Below, one piece after another: positions 52,601-63,467 of a stretch of DNA of 64,000 nt. The DNA is taken from contig DATGDH010000072.1 in assembly GCA_035310985.1 (NCBI GenBank), positions 62,001-126,000 on the forward strand, written 5' to 3'. The notes below the pieces were generated by a model. The model did no database searches and was not told the origin of the DNA. It saw only the letters and a program-made list of their open reading frames with translations. This DNA is from DAHVFK01 sp035310985 (GTDB lineage: Bacteria; Pseudomonadota; Gammaproteobacteria; Burkholderiales; SG8-39). A program made the position numbers and the translations under genes. Numbering within the stretch: the stretch's first letter is position 1; each line of letters begins with the position of its first letter.

Positions 52601-53507
52601 GCGCGAGCTCCAGGATACGCAGGCACAGATCCTCGTAGGACAGCCCCACGGCGCGCGCGGCCATCGGCACGAGCGAGTGGTCCGTCATCCCCGGCGCGGT
52701 ATTCACCTCGAGCAGGTGCGGCGCTCCCGAGCGATCGAGCATCAGATCGACGCGTCCCCAGCCGCTGCAACCGAGGACCCGGAACGCCCGCAGGCAAAGC
52801 GCCTGGATCTCTCGCTCTCGCGCCGGCGGCAGACCGCAAGGAATGATGTAGCGCGTGTCGTCCGCCACGTACTTCGCCTGGTAGTCATAGAAATCGCGCG
52901 GCGTCTCGAGCTTGATTATCGGCAGCACCTCGTCGCCGAGGATCGCGACCGTGAGCTCCGTGCCTTCGATGAATTTCTCGGCCATCACCGCTCTGTCGTA
53001 GTTGGCCGCGAGCGCAAAGGCCTCGTCCAGCGCCGCGGCTTCGCGCACCTTGCTCATGCCGAGCGACGATCCCTCCGAGATCGGCTTCACCATGAGCGGC
53101 AGGCCGAGGCGCGCAGCCACCGCGCGCATGTCCGCGTGCGCGTCGAGTAGCTCGTGCGGCGGGGTCGGCAGACCGCTCGCCTGCCACAGCAGCTTGGTGC
53201 GCAGCTTGTCCATGGCGAGCGCGGAGCCGAGCACGCCGCTGCCCGTGTACGGTATGTTCAGCCATTCGAGCACGCCCTGTACCGTGCCGTCCTCGCCGAA
53301 GCGCCCGTGCAGAGCGATGAATGCGCGCGCAAAGCGTCCCGCGACCAGCTCATCGATACCGTGCTCGGCCGTATCGAAGGCATGCGCCTCGACGCCCCGC
53401 GCGCGCAGCGCGTTCAGAACCATGGCGCCGCTCCTGAGCGACACCTCGCGCTCCGCGGAGCTGCCGCCCAGCAGCACAGCGACCTTGCCAAAATCGCGCG
53501 CGCTCAA
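52590..53507 (-). CDS. ddl: D-alanine--D-alanine ligase
   Basis: The product (about 305 residues) is an ATP-grasp enzyme with VAVLLGGSSAEREVSLRSG, LHGRFGEDGTVQG, VKPISEGSSLGMSKV and the metal-binding FLEVNTAPGMT-like ending (HLLEVNTAPGMTDHSL). It makes the D-Ala-D-Ala dipeptide for MurF. The start is TTG at 53507, overlapping the murB stop (TTGA). Confidence 0.95.
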   Translation of the reverse strand: MSARDFGKVAVLLGGSSAEREVSLRSGAMVLNALRARGVEAHAFDTAEHGIDELVAGRFARAFIALHGRFGEDGTVQGVLEWLNIPYTGSGVLGSALAMDKLRTKLLWQASGLPTPPHELLDAHADMRAVAARLGLPLMVKPISEGSSLGMSKVREAAALDEAFALAANYDRAVMAEKFIEGTELTVAILGDEVLPIIKLETPRDFYDYQAKYVADDTRYIIPCGLPPAREREIQALCLRAFRVLGCSGWGRVDLMLDRSGAPHLLEVNTAPGMTDHSLVPMAARAVGLSYEDLCLRILELAHVG

Positions 53508-54435
53508 GAATCCCCCACGATGCGTACTTCGGGGCGCAGCTCGACGCCGGTCTTCTCGAACACCGTGCGGCGCACCGTGTCGATCAGCCACTCTATGTCG
53601 GAGGCGCGCGCCTCGCCCCGCGGATTGACGATGAAATTGGCGTGCTTTTCCGACACGCGCGCCCCGCCGCGTCCCAGCCCCTTCAGGCCGCAGGACTCGA
53701 TCAGGCGCGCAGCGTGGTCGCCGATCGGATTGCGGAATACGCTGCCCGCGTTGGGCAGCGACAGAGGTTGCGAAGCGATGCGCCGCGCCAGGAAGTCCTT
53801 GATCTTCGCGCGCGACGCAGTTCCGTCGCCCTCGGGCAGCTTGAAGTAGGTCGCGACGAACCACTCATCCGCGCCGATGCGCCCGCCTTCCTTGAGCTCG
53901 CAATGACGGTACGAGATCTCGAATTCGGGCCTTTCGCGGCTGTGCAGTTCGCCGCGCCGGTCGATAGTCAGCGCGCGATCCACGATGTCCCAGGTTTCAC
54001 CGCCGTAGCAGCCGGCGTTCATGGCGAGCGCGCCGCCCACGCTGCCCGGCACCCCGGCGAGAAACTCCGCGCCCGCGAGATTGTTCAGCGCCGCGAAGCG
54101 CGCCACCTTCGGGCACGCGACGCCGGCCTCGGCATACACGCGCCCGAGCAGCAGCTCCGGGCGCCTGGCCGCCGCGTGCGTCAGCACCACGGTGCCGCGG
54201 TAGCCGCCGTCGCGCACCAGCAGGTTCGAACCCAGGCCGACGAACAGCAGCGGCTCGCTCGGCGGCAGCTGGCGCAGGAAGGATGCAAGATCCTCGAGGT
54301 CGGCCGGCAGGTAAACGCGTGCTGCCGCACCGCCGGTTCGCCAGCTGGTATGCCGCGCCATCGGCTCGCCCAGCTTCAGCTCCCCGCGCAGCCCCTGCAA
54401 CGCCCTGGCCTCAGACATGTTCATGCGCACACGCC

Positions 54436-54439
<4 letters not shown>
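53504..54439 (-). CDS. murB: UDP-N-acetylenolpyruvoylglucosamine reductase
   Basis: The 311-residue FAD enzyme has HTSWRTGGAAARVYLP, LFVGLGSNLLVRDGGYRG, GVPGSVGGALAMNAGCYG and the catalytic Ser region NAGSVFRNP. It reduces the enolpyruvyl group to the lactyl ether of UDP-MurNAc. Its ATG overlaps the murC stop (ATGA). It looks like the shorter class of MurB. Confidence 0.95.
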
Positions 54440-55820
<1,381 letters not shown>

Positions 55821-55824
<4 letters not shown>

Positions 55825-56894
55825 GCGCGCTTCCCTTCCGCGAGCGCCATGCAGCGCTCGGCGACCAGGCGCGCGGCCTGCGGCCGGCCGAGCGCGCGCG
55901 CCTTAGCGGCCATTTCGAGCAGCCGTGCGCGGTCGAGAGACTCGATCAGCGCGGCGAGCCGCGCGGCGCTCAACTCCGACTGCGGCAGCAGGATCGCCGC
56001 GCCGCGCTCTGCGAGGAACTTCGCGTTGGCCGTCTGGTGGTCGTCTACCGCGTGGGGAAAGGGCACCAGCACGCTTGCCACGCCGCCCGCTGCGAGCTCG
56101 GCCACGGTAATTGCTCCCGCGCGGCAGATCACCAGGTCGGCCTCGGCGTAACGGCGCGCCATGTCCTCGATGAACGCGACCAGCTCGCCCTGCACGCCAG
56201 CGGCTGCGTAGCCTGCACGGAGCGCTTCGAGGTGCTTCTCGCCCGCCTGGTGCACGACCTGCGGGCGCTGCGGCGCGGGGATCAGCGCGAGCGCCTCGGG
56301 CAACACCGTGTTGAGCGCCTTGGCACCGAGGCTGCCGCCGACCACGAGCAGCCTGAGCGGGCCGCTGCGGCCGGCGAAGCGCTCGGCGGGCGCAGCCAGC
56401 GCGGCGATATCGGCGCGCACCGGGTTTCCGGTCCACTCGGCGTTCTTGAGCGCACCGGGGAAGGCGACCATCGCCTTGTCGGCGAGTGCAGCGAGCACGC
56501 GGTTGGCGAGGCCGGCGATCGCGTTCTGCTCGTGCACCGCCAGCGGGCGGTTCAGCAGCGAGGCCATCATGCCGCCGGGAAATGCGACGTAGCCGCCCAT
56601 GCCCAGCACCACGTCGGGCCGCACGCCGAACATGGCGCGCGCGCTCTCCCAGAAGGAGACCAGCAGGTTCGCCGGCAGCAGCAGCTTGGCAAGCAGGCCC
56701 TTGCCGCGCAGCGCCCGGGCGCGGATCCAGGCCATGCGGTAGCCGCGCTGCGGCACGATGCGCGCCTCCATGCCGCTCTTCGCGCCCATCCACACGACGT
56801 CCCAGCCGGCAGCACGCATCCGCTCGGCGACCGCGAGGCCTGGGAAGATGTGCCCGCCCGTGCCACCCGCCATGATCAGGATCGTGCGGCTCAT
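55821..56894 (-). CDS. murG: UDP-GlcNAc:lipid I N-acetylglucosaminyltransferase
   Basis: The 357-residue GT28 enzyme has the N-terminal loop IMAGGTGGHIFPGLAVAERM, a second Gly-rich motif VVGGSLGAKALN, and CRAGAITVAELAAGG with the UDP-GlcNAc binding Glu. It makes lipid II at the cytoplasmic face. The ATG at 56894 overlaps the ftsW stop; the frame upstream is a shadow of ftsW. Confidence 0.96.
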
Positions 56895-58051
56895 GCCGGC
56901 AGCCCTCGCGCGAGCTGGCGGCACTCCCAGTCGATGCGCAGCAGGATCGCGAGCGCCACGAAATTCACCAGCAGCCCGGTGCCGCCGAAGCTCATCAGCG
57001 GAAGCGTCAGGCCCTTGGTCGGCAGCAGCCCCATGTTGACGCCCATATTGATCAGCGCCTGGAAACCGATCCACAAGCCGATGCCCTGGGCCACGAGCGC
57101 GGCGAAGTGACGCTCGTGCAGGACCGCGCGGCGCCCGATCACGAAAGCGCGGAACACGATCCAGGAGAACAGCCCGATCACCGCCGCCACGCCCGCGAAG
57201 CCGAGCTCCTCGGCGATCACGGCGAGCAGGAAATCGGTATGCGCTTCGGGGAGGTACTGCAGCTTCTCGACGCTTGCGCCGAGCCCGACGCCGAACCATT
57301 CGCCGCGCCCGAAGGCGATGAGTGCGTGCGACAGCTGGTAGCCGCTGCCGAACGGATCGGACCACGGGTCCATGAAGCCGAAGATTCGCTGCATGCGGTA
57401 GGGAGATGAGAGCACCAACCCGGCAAAGCCGAGCGCCAGCATCGCGACCAGCAGGGCGAAGTGCCTGCCGTTCATTCCCCCGAGGAACAGCATGCCGAAC
57501 GCGGTGACAGCGATCACCACCAACGCACCGAAGTCCGGCTCGCGCAGCAACAGCCACGAGACGAGCAGCATGACCGCCAGCATCGGCAGCAGGCCCTTGC
57601 GGAAGCTCTTCAGCACGGCGTGCTTGCGCACCGTGTAGTCGGCCGCGTACAGCACCACCGCGAGCTTCATGAGCTCGGAGGGCTGGACGTTGATGACACG
57701 CAGGCTGAGCCAGCGGCGCGCACCGTTCACCTCGCGTCCAATGCCGGGCACCAGGACCATGGCCAGCATGAGCAGGGTTCCGACGAACAGCCACGGCGCT
57801 GCCTTCTGCCAGGCGCGCACCGGCACCAGGAACACGACCAGCGCGGCGATCAAGGCCGCGCTAAGGAAAACCCCCTGGCGCAGGAGGAAATACGCGTAGT
57901 TGTGAGCCGTGAACCGGCTCGCCGCGGCCGTTTCGACCGACGCCGAATACACCATGACGAGGCCGCCCGCGGCGAGCAGTAGCGCTGCCCAGGCGAGCGA
58001 GCGATCGTACTCGGCGGTGGGCGCGTTCTGCGCGAAGACGTAGCTAGCCAC
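56891..58051 (-). CDS. ftsW: Peptidoglycan glycosyltransferase FtsW (SEDS family)
   Basis: The 386-residue protein has about ten TM segments and the SEDS motifs GREVNGARRWLSL, INVQPSELMKLAVVLYAADY and SFGGTGLLVNFVALAIL. It polymerises lipid II in the septum with its partner FtsI (ftsI is at the end of the window). The start is GTG, overlapping the murD stop by eight bases. Confidence 0.96.
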   Translation of the reverse strand: MASYVFAQNAPTAEYDRSLAWAALLLAAGGLVMVYSASVETAAASRFTAHNYAYFLLRQGVFLSAALIAALVVFLVPVRAWQKAAPWLFVGTLLMLAMVLVPGIGREVNGARRWLSLRVINVQPSELMKLAVVLYAADYTVRKHAVLKSFRKGLLPMLAVMLLVSWLLLREPDFGALVVIAVTAFGMLFLGGMNGRHFALLVAMLALGFAGLVLSSPYRMQRIFGFMDPWSDPFGSGYQLSHALIAFGRGEWFGVGLGASVEKLQYLPEAHTDFLLAVIAEELGFAGVAAVIGLFSWIVFRAFVIGRRAVLHERHFAALVAQGIGLWIGFQALINMGVNMGLLPTKGLTLPLMSFGGTGLLVNFVALAILLRIDWECRQLARGLPA

Positions 58052-59444
58052 GGGCGAGCCCCCTCACCGCGGCCGCGAAAGCTTCGCCGCGGTGCCGGTA
58101 GTCGCGGAACATGTCGAAGCTCGCGCAGGCCGGGGACAGCAGCACCGCCTCGCCTGGGCGCGCGCTGCGCGCGGCGACGGCGACGGCATCCTCGAGCGTG
58201 GCACAAGTCTCGAGCGGCACGCCGCTCGAGACCAGCGCGCGCGCGATGAGCGGTGCGTCGCGCCCGATGAGCAGCACGCGGCTCGCGCGCTCCGCAACGG
58301 GCTGCGCGAGCGGCGCGAAGTCCTGTCCCTTGCCTTCGCCGCCCGCGATCAGCACCACCTTCTGCTCGAGGCCACGCAGCGCCGCGATCGTGGCGCCGAC
58401 GTTTGTGCCCTTGGAGTCGTCGTACCAGGTAACCCCGTCCGTGAGCGCGACCCGCTCCAGCCGGTGGGGCAGCCCGCGGAAGTTGCGCAATCCCTCGGCG
58501 ATCGCCTCGCGTGGAACGTCGAGCGCGCTCGCGAGGGCCGCCGCGGCGAGCGCATTGGCGGCGTTGTGCCAGCCGTGAATCGGTAGCTCGTCCGCCGCAA
58601 TGAGCGTGCGCGCGCCGTGCGCGAGCCACTTGCGGCCCGCCACCGTGGCGATGCCGAAGTCCTCCGGCCGCGGCGGAGTATCCAGGCCGAACGTGATGCG
58701 CCGCCCCGCTGCGGGAGCGAGCGCGGCGGCGCGCGGATCGTCGCGATTCAGCACCTGCGTGCCGGCGCCGTGGAAGATGCGCGCCTTGGCCGCCCCGTAC
58801 TCGGCCAGGCCCGCGTAGCGATCGAGGTGGTCCTCCGAGAGATTTAGCAGCGCGGCGCAATCCGGCGCCAGCGACCAGGTGGTCTCGAGCTGATAGCTCG
58901 AGAGCTCGAGCACCCAGGCCTCGGGCAGCCGCCCGGCATCCAGCCTGCGCATGAGTGCGTCGAGCGCAGCCGGCCCGATATTGCCCGCCACCTCGCAGTC
59001 GACGCCCGCGCTGCGCAGCAGGTGGCCCGTGAGCGCGGTGACCGTCGTCTTGCCGTTCGTGCCGGTTACCGCCGCGATCTTCCTGGCCGGGCCGCCGCGT
59101 ACCTGCCAGGCGAACAGCTCGATCTCCCCCACCAGCGGGATGCCGCGCGCGAGCGCGTGCTGCACCACGGGCCCGGAGAGCGCCAGTCCGGGGCTGATGC
59201 ACACCAGATCGATCCCTGCGAGCAGCCGGGCGTCGAACGGGCCGGTGACCAGCTCGCCGCAGCGCAGGTCGGCGGCGCGCGGCGGCGCCGCGCGCGTGTC
59301 GGCGACGCGCACGCTGCCGCCCGAGCGTTCGGCCCAGCGGGCGACCGCCAGGCCCGTGTCGCCCAGCCCGAGCACCAGCACGCGCTTACCGGCGAGCGCC
59401 ATTGGCTTCGGGCGGGGCAGCAGGCTGAAGACGGGCTCGGTCAT
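58044..59444 (-). CDS. murD: UDP-N-acetylmuramoyl-L-alanine--D-glutamate ligase
   Basis: The product (about 466 residues) has VLVLGLGDTGLAVARWAE, the P-loop TGTNGKTTVTALTGH, and WYDDSKGTNVGATIAAL. It adds D-Glu in the cytoplasmic stage of peptidoglycan synthesis. I chose the ATG at 59444, preceded by AGGTGAG, over an in-frame TTG at 59450. It begins about nine bases after the mraY stop. Confidence 0.96.
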   Translation of the reverse strand: MTEPVFSLLPRPKPMALAGKRVLVLGLGDTGLAVARWAERSGGSVRVADTRAAPPRAADLRCGELVTGPFDARLLAGIDLVCISPGLALSGPVVQHALARGIPLVGEIELFAWQVRGGPARKIAAVTGTNGKTTVTALTGHLLRSAGVDCEVAGNIGPAALDALMRRLDAGRLPEAWVLELSSYQLETTWSLAPDCAALLNLSEDHLDRYAGLAEYGAAKARIFHGAGTQVLNRDDPRAAALAPAAGRRITFGLDTPPRPEDFGIATVAGRKWLAHGARTLIAADELPIHGWHNAANALAAAALASALDVPREAIAEGLRNFRGLPHRLERVALTDGVTWYDDSKGTNVGATIAALRGLEQKVVLIAGGEGKGQDFAPLAQPVAERASRVLLIGRDAPLIARALVSSGVPLETCATLEDAVAVAARSARPGEAVLLSPACASFDMFRDYRHRGEAFAAAVRGLARG

Positions 59445-59453
59445 CGACAACGC

Positions 59454-60545
59454 TCACCTCAGCTTCAGGGTCGACAGGCCGAACAGCACGAGCATCATGG
59501 TGATGATCCAGAAGCGCACCACCACCTGCGATTCCTTCCACCCCTCGAGCTCGTAGTGGTGGTGCAGCGGCGCCATGCGGAACACGCGCTTGCCGCCGCT
59601 CGCCTTGAAGTACAGTACCTGGATCATCACCGATAGGGTCTCGGCGACGAATACGCCGCCCATGACGAACAGCACCACCTCCTGACGCACGATGACCGCG
59701 ATGGTGCCGAGCGCGGCGCCGAGTGCGAGCGCGCCGACGTCGCCCATGAACACTTCCGCGGGATAGGCGTTGAACCAGAGGAAGCCGAGGCCGGCGCCGG
59801 CGAGCGCGCCGCAGAACACGGCGAGCTCGCCCGCGCCAGGGATGTAGGGCAGACCGAGGTACTTCGAGAAGCCGACGTGGCCCGCGACGTAAGCGAAGAT
59901 GCCGAGCGCGCTGCCGACCATGACCGTCGGCATGATCGCCAGGCCGTCCAAGCCGTCGGTCAGGTTGACGGCGTTCGACGTACCGACGATCACCAGATAG
60001 GTGAGCACCACGAAGCCGACCGCGCCGAGCGGATAGGCGACGTGCTTGAAGAAGGGCACGATCAGCAGGCTGAGCGCCGGCGTGCTCTGTGCCATCCACG
60101 CGAGCGCCCCCGCGGCCGCGAGGCCGACGGCCGACTGCCACAGGAACTTTGCTTTCGCCGACAGACCCTTGGGATTGCGGCGCACGACCTTGCGATAATC
60201 GTCTATCCACCCGATCGCGCCGAAGGCGAGCGTCACCAGCAGCACGATCCAGACGTAGCGGTTTGCGAGATCGCCCCACAGGAGGGTCGTGACGCCGATC
60301 GCGAGCAGGATCAACGCCCCGCCCATGGTCGGCGTGCCTGCCTTGGTGAGGTGCGTGCTCGGACCGTCGTCGCGCACCGACTGTCCGATCTTGTAGGCGG
60401 TGAGCTTGCGGATTACCAGAGGACCCATCACCATCGAAATCGCGAGCGCCGTGAGACAAGCGAGCATCGCGCGAAGGGTGATGTAGTTGAAGACATTGAA
60501 GACGCGCAGATCCTTCGCCAGCCAGTGTGCGATCTCGAGCAACAT
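59454..60545 (-). CDS. mraY: Phospho-N-acetylmuramoyl-pentapeptide transferase
   Basis: The 363-residue membrane protein has about ten TM segments with the MraY motifs GPSTHLTKAGTPTMGG, NAVNLTDGLDGLAIMP, FNAYPAEVFMGDVGAL and FRMAPLHHHYELEGW (the HHH motif). It makes lipid I on undecaprenyl phosphate. Its ATG touches the murF stop (one shared base). Confidence 0.97.
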   Translation of the reverse strand: MLLEIAHWLAKDLRVFNVFNYITLRAMLACLTALAISMVMGPLVIRKLTAYKIGQSVRDDGPSTHLTKAGTPTMGGALILLAIGVTTLLWGDLANRYVWIVLLVTLAFGAIGWIDDYRKVVRRNPKGLSAKAKFLWQSAVGLAAAGALAWMAQSTPALSLLIVPFFKHVAYPLGAVGFVVLTYLVIVGTSNAVNLTDGLDGLAIMPTVMVGSALGIFAYVAGHVGFSKYLGLPYIPGAGELAVFCGALAGAGLGFLWFNAYPAEVFMGDVGALALGAALGTIAVIVRQEVVLFVMGGVFVAETLSVMIQVLYFKASGGKRVFRMAPLHHHYELEGWKESQVVVRFWIITMMLVLFGLSTLKLR

Positions 60546-61915
60546 CAGTGCGCTCCCCGCCGGGGTTGCTCGCCCGTGAGCGCCGCGACGACACGTTCCA
60601 TGCGCATGAAGCGCGAGCCCTTGACCAGCACGGTCGCATCCGAAGTGGCGCGCCTGCGCAGGTCCGCGAGCAGCTCTTCGAGCGAGGCCGCGTGCGTGCC
60701 GCCGGCGCCGAACGCTTCGGCCGCGCCGCGGCTCGCCTCGCCGAGCGCGAGCAGGTCCGACACGCCGCGCCTGCGCGCGTAGGCGCCGACCTCGCGGTGG
60801 AATTCGGGTCCGCGCTCGCCCACCTCGCCCATGTCGCCCAGCACGAGCACGGTCGGCGCCGGGCAGGCGGCGAGGATGTCGATCGCCGCGCGCACCGAGT
60901 CGGGATTGGCGTTGTAGCTGTCGTCGATGACCGTCGCCCCGAGCACGGCACGCTTGACCTGAAGCCGCCCGAGGTAGGGTCGGAAGGCGGACAGTCCCTC
61001 GCCGATCGCCGCCGGGGCGACGCCCGCGGCGTGCGCGCAGGCCGCCGCGGCGAGCGCATTGCGCACGTTGTGCAGGCCGGGGATGGCGAGCGTGGCAGGC
61101 GCTTCGCCCGAGGGCGTGCGCACGAGGATGTCGCTCGAGAGCGGCTTCAGCTCGTAGCGCGCGCCGACGGCGGACGGGCCCCCGAGCCCGAATTCGACCC
61201 TGCGGTGCGCGCCGGCCGCCCTGCGGAACACATCGGCGTGCGGATCGTCCGCGTTCACCACGGCGGTGCCGTCCGCGGGCAGCGCCGCGTACACGCTCGC
61301 GTTCTCCTCGGCCACCTCTTCGACGGAGTGCATGAACTCCAGATGCTCGCGCTGGGCGTTGTTCACCAGCGCCACCGTCGGCCGCGCAATGCCGGCCAGA
61401 TAGGCGATCTCGCCCTTGTGGTTCATGCCGAGCTCGATCGCGCAGTAGCGGTGCGCGGGTCGCAGACGCAAGAGCGTCAACGGTAGGCCGATCTCGTTGT
61501 TCAGGTTGCCCGCCGTGGCGAGCACCTGCTCCTCGCCCGCGTGGCGCCGCAGGATGGAGGCCAGCATCTCCTTGGTCGTGGTCTTGCCGTTCGAGCCGGC
61601 GATCGCCACGAGCACCGGCTCGAAGCGTGCGCGCCAATCGCGCGCCAGATCGCCGAGCGCGCGCCGCGTGTCGCCGACGGCGAGCAGAGGTAGGGGCGCG
61701 GGCCCAGCGTAGGCGCCATCGACCACCGCTCCGGCAGCGCCCACGGCGCCCGCCGCGTCGAGGAAGTCATGGCCGTCGAAGCGCTCGCCGCGCAGTGCGA
61801 CGAACAGCTCGCCGCGCTTGAGCGCGCGGCTGTCGGTCGAGACGCCCGAGAAGCGCGCGTCGGGCCCCGAGTGGTGCGCGTCCAGCACGCGCGCGGCTTC
61901 GGCGAGCGTCATCAT
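60545..61915 (-). CDS. murF: UDP-N-acetylmuramoyl-tripeptide--D-alanyl-D-alanine ligase
   Basis: The 456-residue ligase starts MMTLAEAARVLDAHH and has STDSRALKRGELFVALRG, P-loop IAGSNGKTTTKEML, NNAQREHLEFM and DDSYNANPDSVRAAID. It joins D-Ala-D-Ala (from Ddl) to the UDP-MurNAc-tripeptide. The ATG overlaps the murE stop (ATGA). A much longer open frame upstream is a shadow of murE. Confidence 0.96.
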   Translation of the reverse strand: MMTLAEAARVLDAHHSGPDARFSGVSTDSRALKRGELFVALRGERFDGHDFLDAAGAVGAAGAVVDGAYAGPAPLPLLAVGDTRRALGDLARDWRARFEPVLVAIAGSNGKTTTKEMLASILRRHAGEEQVLATAGNLNNEIGLPLTLLRLRPAHRYCAIELGMNHKGEIAYLAGIARPTVALVNNAQREHLEFMHSVEEVAEENASVYAALPADGTAVVNADDPHADVFRRAAGAHRRVEFGLGGPSAVGARYELKPLSSDILVRTPSGEAPATLAIPGLHNVRNALAAAACAHAAGVAPAAIGEGLSAFRPYLGRLQVKRAVLGATVIDDSYNANPDSVRAAIDILAACPAPTVLVLGDMGEVGERGPEFHREVGAYARRRGVSDLLALGEASRGAAEAFGAGGTHAASLEELLADLRRRATSDATVLVKGSRFMRMERVVAALTGEQPRRGAH

Positions 61916-63432
61916 GGCGCCCTCCAGCGCGCAAGCGCCGCTTCGGCGAGCGCCGCATCCGAGAACGGCAGGCGCCGGCCGGCGATCTCCTGGTAGCTCT
62001 CGTGGCCCTTGCCGGCGAGCAGCACGACGTCCCCGGCGCCCGCTTCGCGCACCGCGCGCTCGATGGCCGCGGCGCGCTCGGGCTCGACGAGCGCTGCGCC
62101 CGAGGCGCCCGCGCGGATCGCCGCGATGATCGCAGCCGGGTCCTCGCTGCGCGGATTGTCCGAGGTGAGCAGCACGCGATCGGCGAGCCGCGAGGCGATC
62201 GCGCCCATCAGCGGCCGCTTGGCCGGATCCCGGTCGCCGCCCGCGCCGAACACCGCCACCAGCGCCCCGCCGCGCGCGTCCGCGAGCGGGCGCAGCGCCT
62301 GCAGCACCTTCTCGAGCGCATCGGGCGTATGCGCGTAGTCGACCACCACCAGCGGGCCGCCGGGACGCGCGAGGCGCTGCATGCGGCCCGGCACGGCGGG
62401 CAGCTCGCCGAGCAGCGCCGCGGCCTCGCCGAGCGGCACGCCGTGGGCAAGCAGGCAGCCGAGCACGCCGAGCGCGTTGGACACGTTGAAGCGCCCGAGC
62501 TGGTTGATGCGCGCCTCGGTCTCGCCCCAGCTCGTCACGAGCGGCACGCGCATCGCCTCGCCCTCGAAGCCGATCTCGCGCGCGGCGACGAACTCGCTCA
62601 CGCTGCCGGGCGCGACCGCCTCGGGCGACAGCGCGTAGCCGATGGTGCGCAGGCCGCGCGCGGTCAGCCGTCGTGCGAGCTGCACGCCGAACACGTCGTC
62701 CAGATTCAGCACCGCCGCGGCGAGCCCGGGCGTGTCGAACAGCAGGCCCTTCGCCTCGGCGTAGGCCTGCATCGTGCCGTGGTAGTCGAGGTGGTCGTGC
62801 GACAGGTTGGTGAAGAGCGCGCAATCGAAGACGACGCCGCCGACGCGACCCTGCGCCAGTCCGTGCGAGGAGACCTCCATCGCCACGGCGCGCGCACCCC
62901 CGCTGCGCAGCGCGGCGAGCGTGGCGTGAACCTCGAGCGCGTCAGGCGTGGTGTTGACGGGCGCCGCAAGCGCCCCGGGAAAGCCGTTGCCGAGCGTTCC
63001 GATCACCCCCGCCTTCTCACCGCGCGCGCACAGCAGCGCCGCGAGCCACTGAGTGGTCGAGGTCTTGCCGTTGGTGCCCGTGACCCCGCACATCCAGAGC
63101 GACTCGGACGGTCGCCCGTAGAACTCGTGCGCGAGCGCGCCCGCCCGACGCTTCAATGCGCTCACGCCAACGTTCGGCACGTTCCATTCGGCGCGCCACG
63201 CGAAGTCGGCGGACTCCCATACCACTGCGGACGCGCCGCGGCTGAGCGCGTCCGCGATGTAGGCACGCCCGTCGGCCGACTCGCCCGGATAGGCGAAGAA
63301 CGCCACGCCCGGCGCGCAACGGCGGCTGTCCGAGGAGAGCCGCTCGATCATTGCTCCCTGCGAGGCGAGGTTCGTGAAAATGTCCAGTCGCGCGGATTCC
63401 ACCCGTCCACCCAGCAGCCCTTGAGCCGCCAA
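61912..63432 (-). CDS. murE: UDP-N-acetylmuramoyl-tripeptide synthetase (meso-diaminopimelate-adding)
   Basis: The ligase (up to 506 residues) has SSDSRRCAPGVAFFAYPG, the P-loop GVTGTNGKTSTTQW (about 116-128) and the DNPRSEDP motif that is characteristic of enzymes adding meso-diaminopimelate. The start is uncertain: a TTG at 63432 with GGAGG upstream, a GTG at 63402, and an ATG at 63351 are in frame. I keep the longest; the GTG at 63402 gives the most usual N-terminal length. It follows ftsI by 34 bases. Confidence 0.94.
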   Translation of the reverse strand: MAAQGLLGGRVESARLDIFTNLASQGAMIERLSSDSRRCAPGVAFFAYPGESADGRAYIADALSRGASAVVWESADFAWRAEWNVPNVGVSALKRRAGALAHEFYGRPSESLWMCGVTGTNGKTSTTQWLAALLCARGEKAGVIGTLGNGFPGALAAPVNTTPDALEVHATLAALRSGGARAVAMEVSSHGLAQGRVGGVVFDCALFTNLSHDHLDYHGTMQAYAEAKGLLFDTPGLAAAVLNLDDVFGVQLARRLTARGLRTIGYALSPEAVAPGSVSEFVAAREIGFEGEAMRVPLVTSWGETEARINQLGRFNVSNALGVLGCLLAHGVPLGEAAALLGELPAVPGRMQRLARPGGPLVVVDYAHTPDALEKVLQALRPLADARGGALVAVFGAGGDRDPAKRPLMGAIASRLADRVLLTSDNPRSEDPAAIIAAIRAGASGAALVEPERAAAIERAVREAGAGDVVLLAGKGHESYQEIAGRRLPFSDAALAEAALARWRAP

Positions 63433-63467
63433 ACCGCCTCCACCACCGCGTAGATCAGGCCGCGCAT
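63348..63467 (-). other. Possible 39-codon reading frame bridging ftsI and murE
   Basis: A frame from ATG 63467 to TGA 63348 overlaps the ftsI stop (TGATG) and ends by overlapping an in-frame murE ATG (ATGA at 63351-63348). The product would be Trp-rich (RGLIYAVVEAVWRLKGC...). It overlaps the proposed murE N-terminus in another frame. Both junctions look like translational coupling, but no homologue is known to me. Confidence 0.2.
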
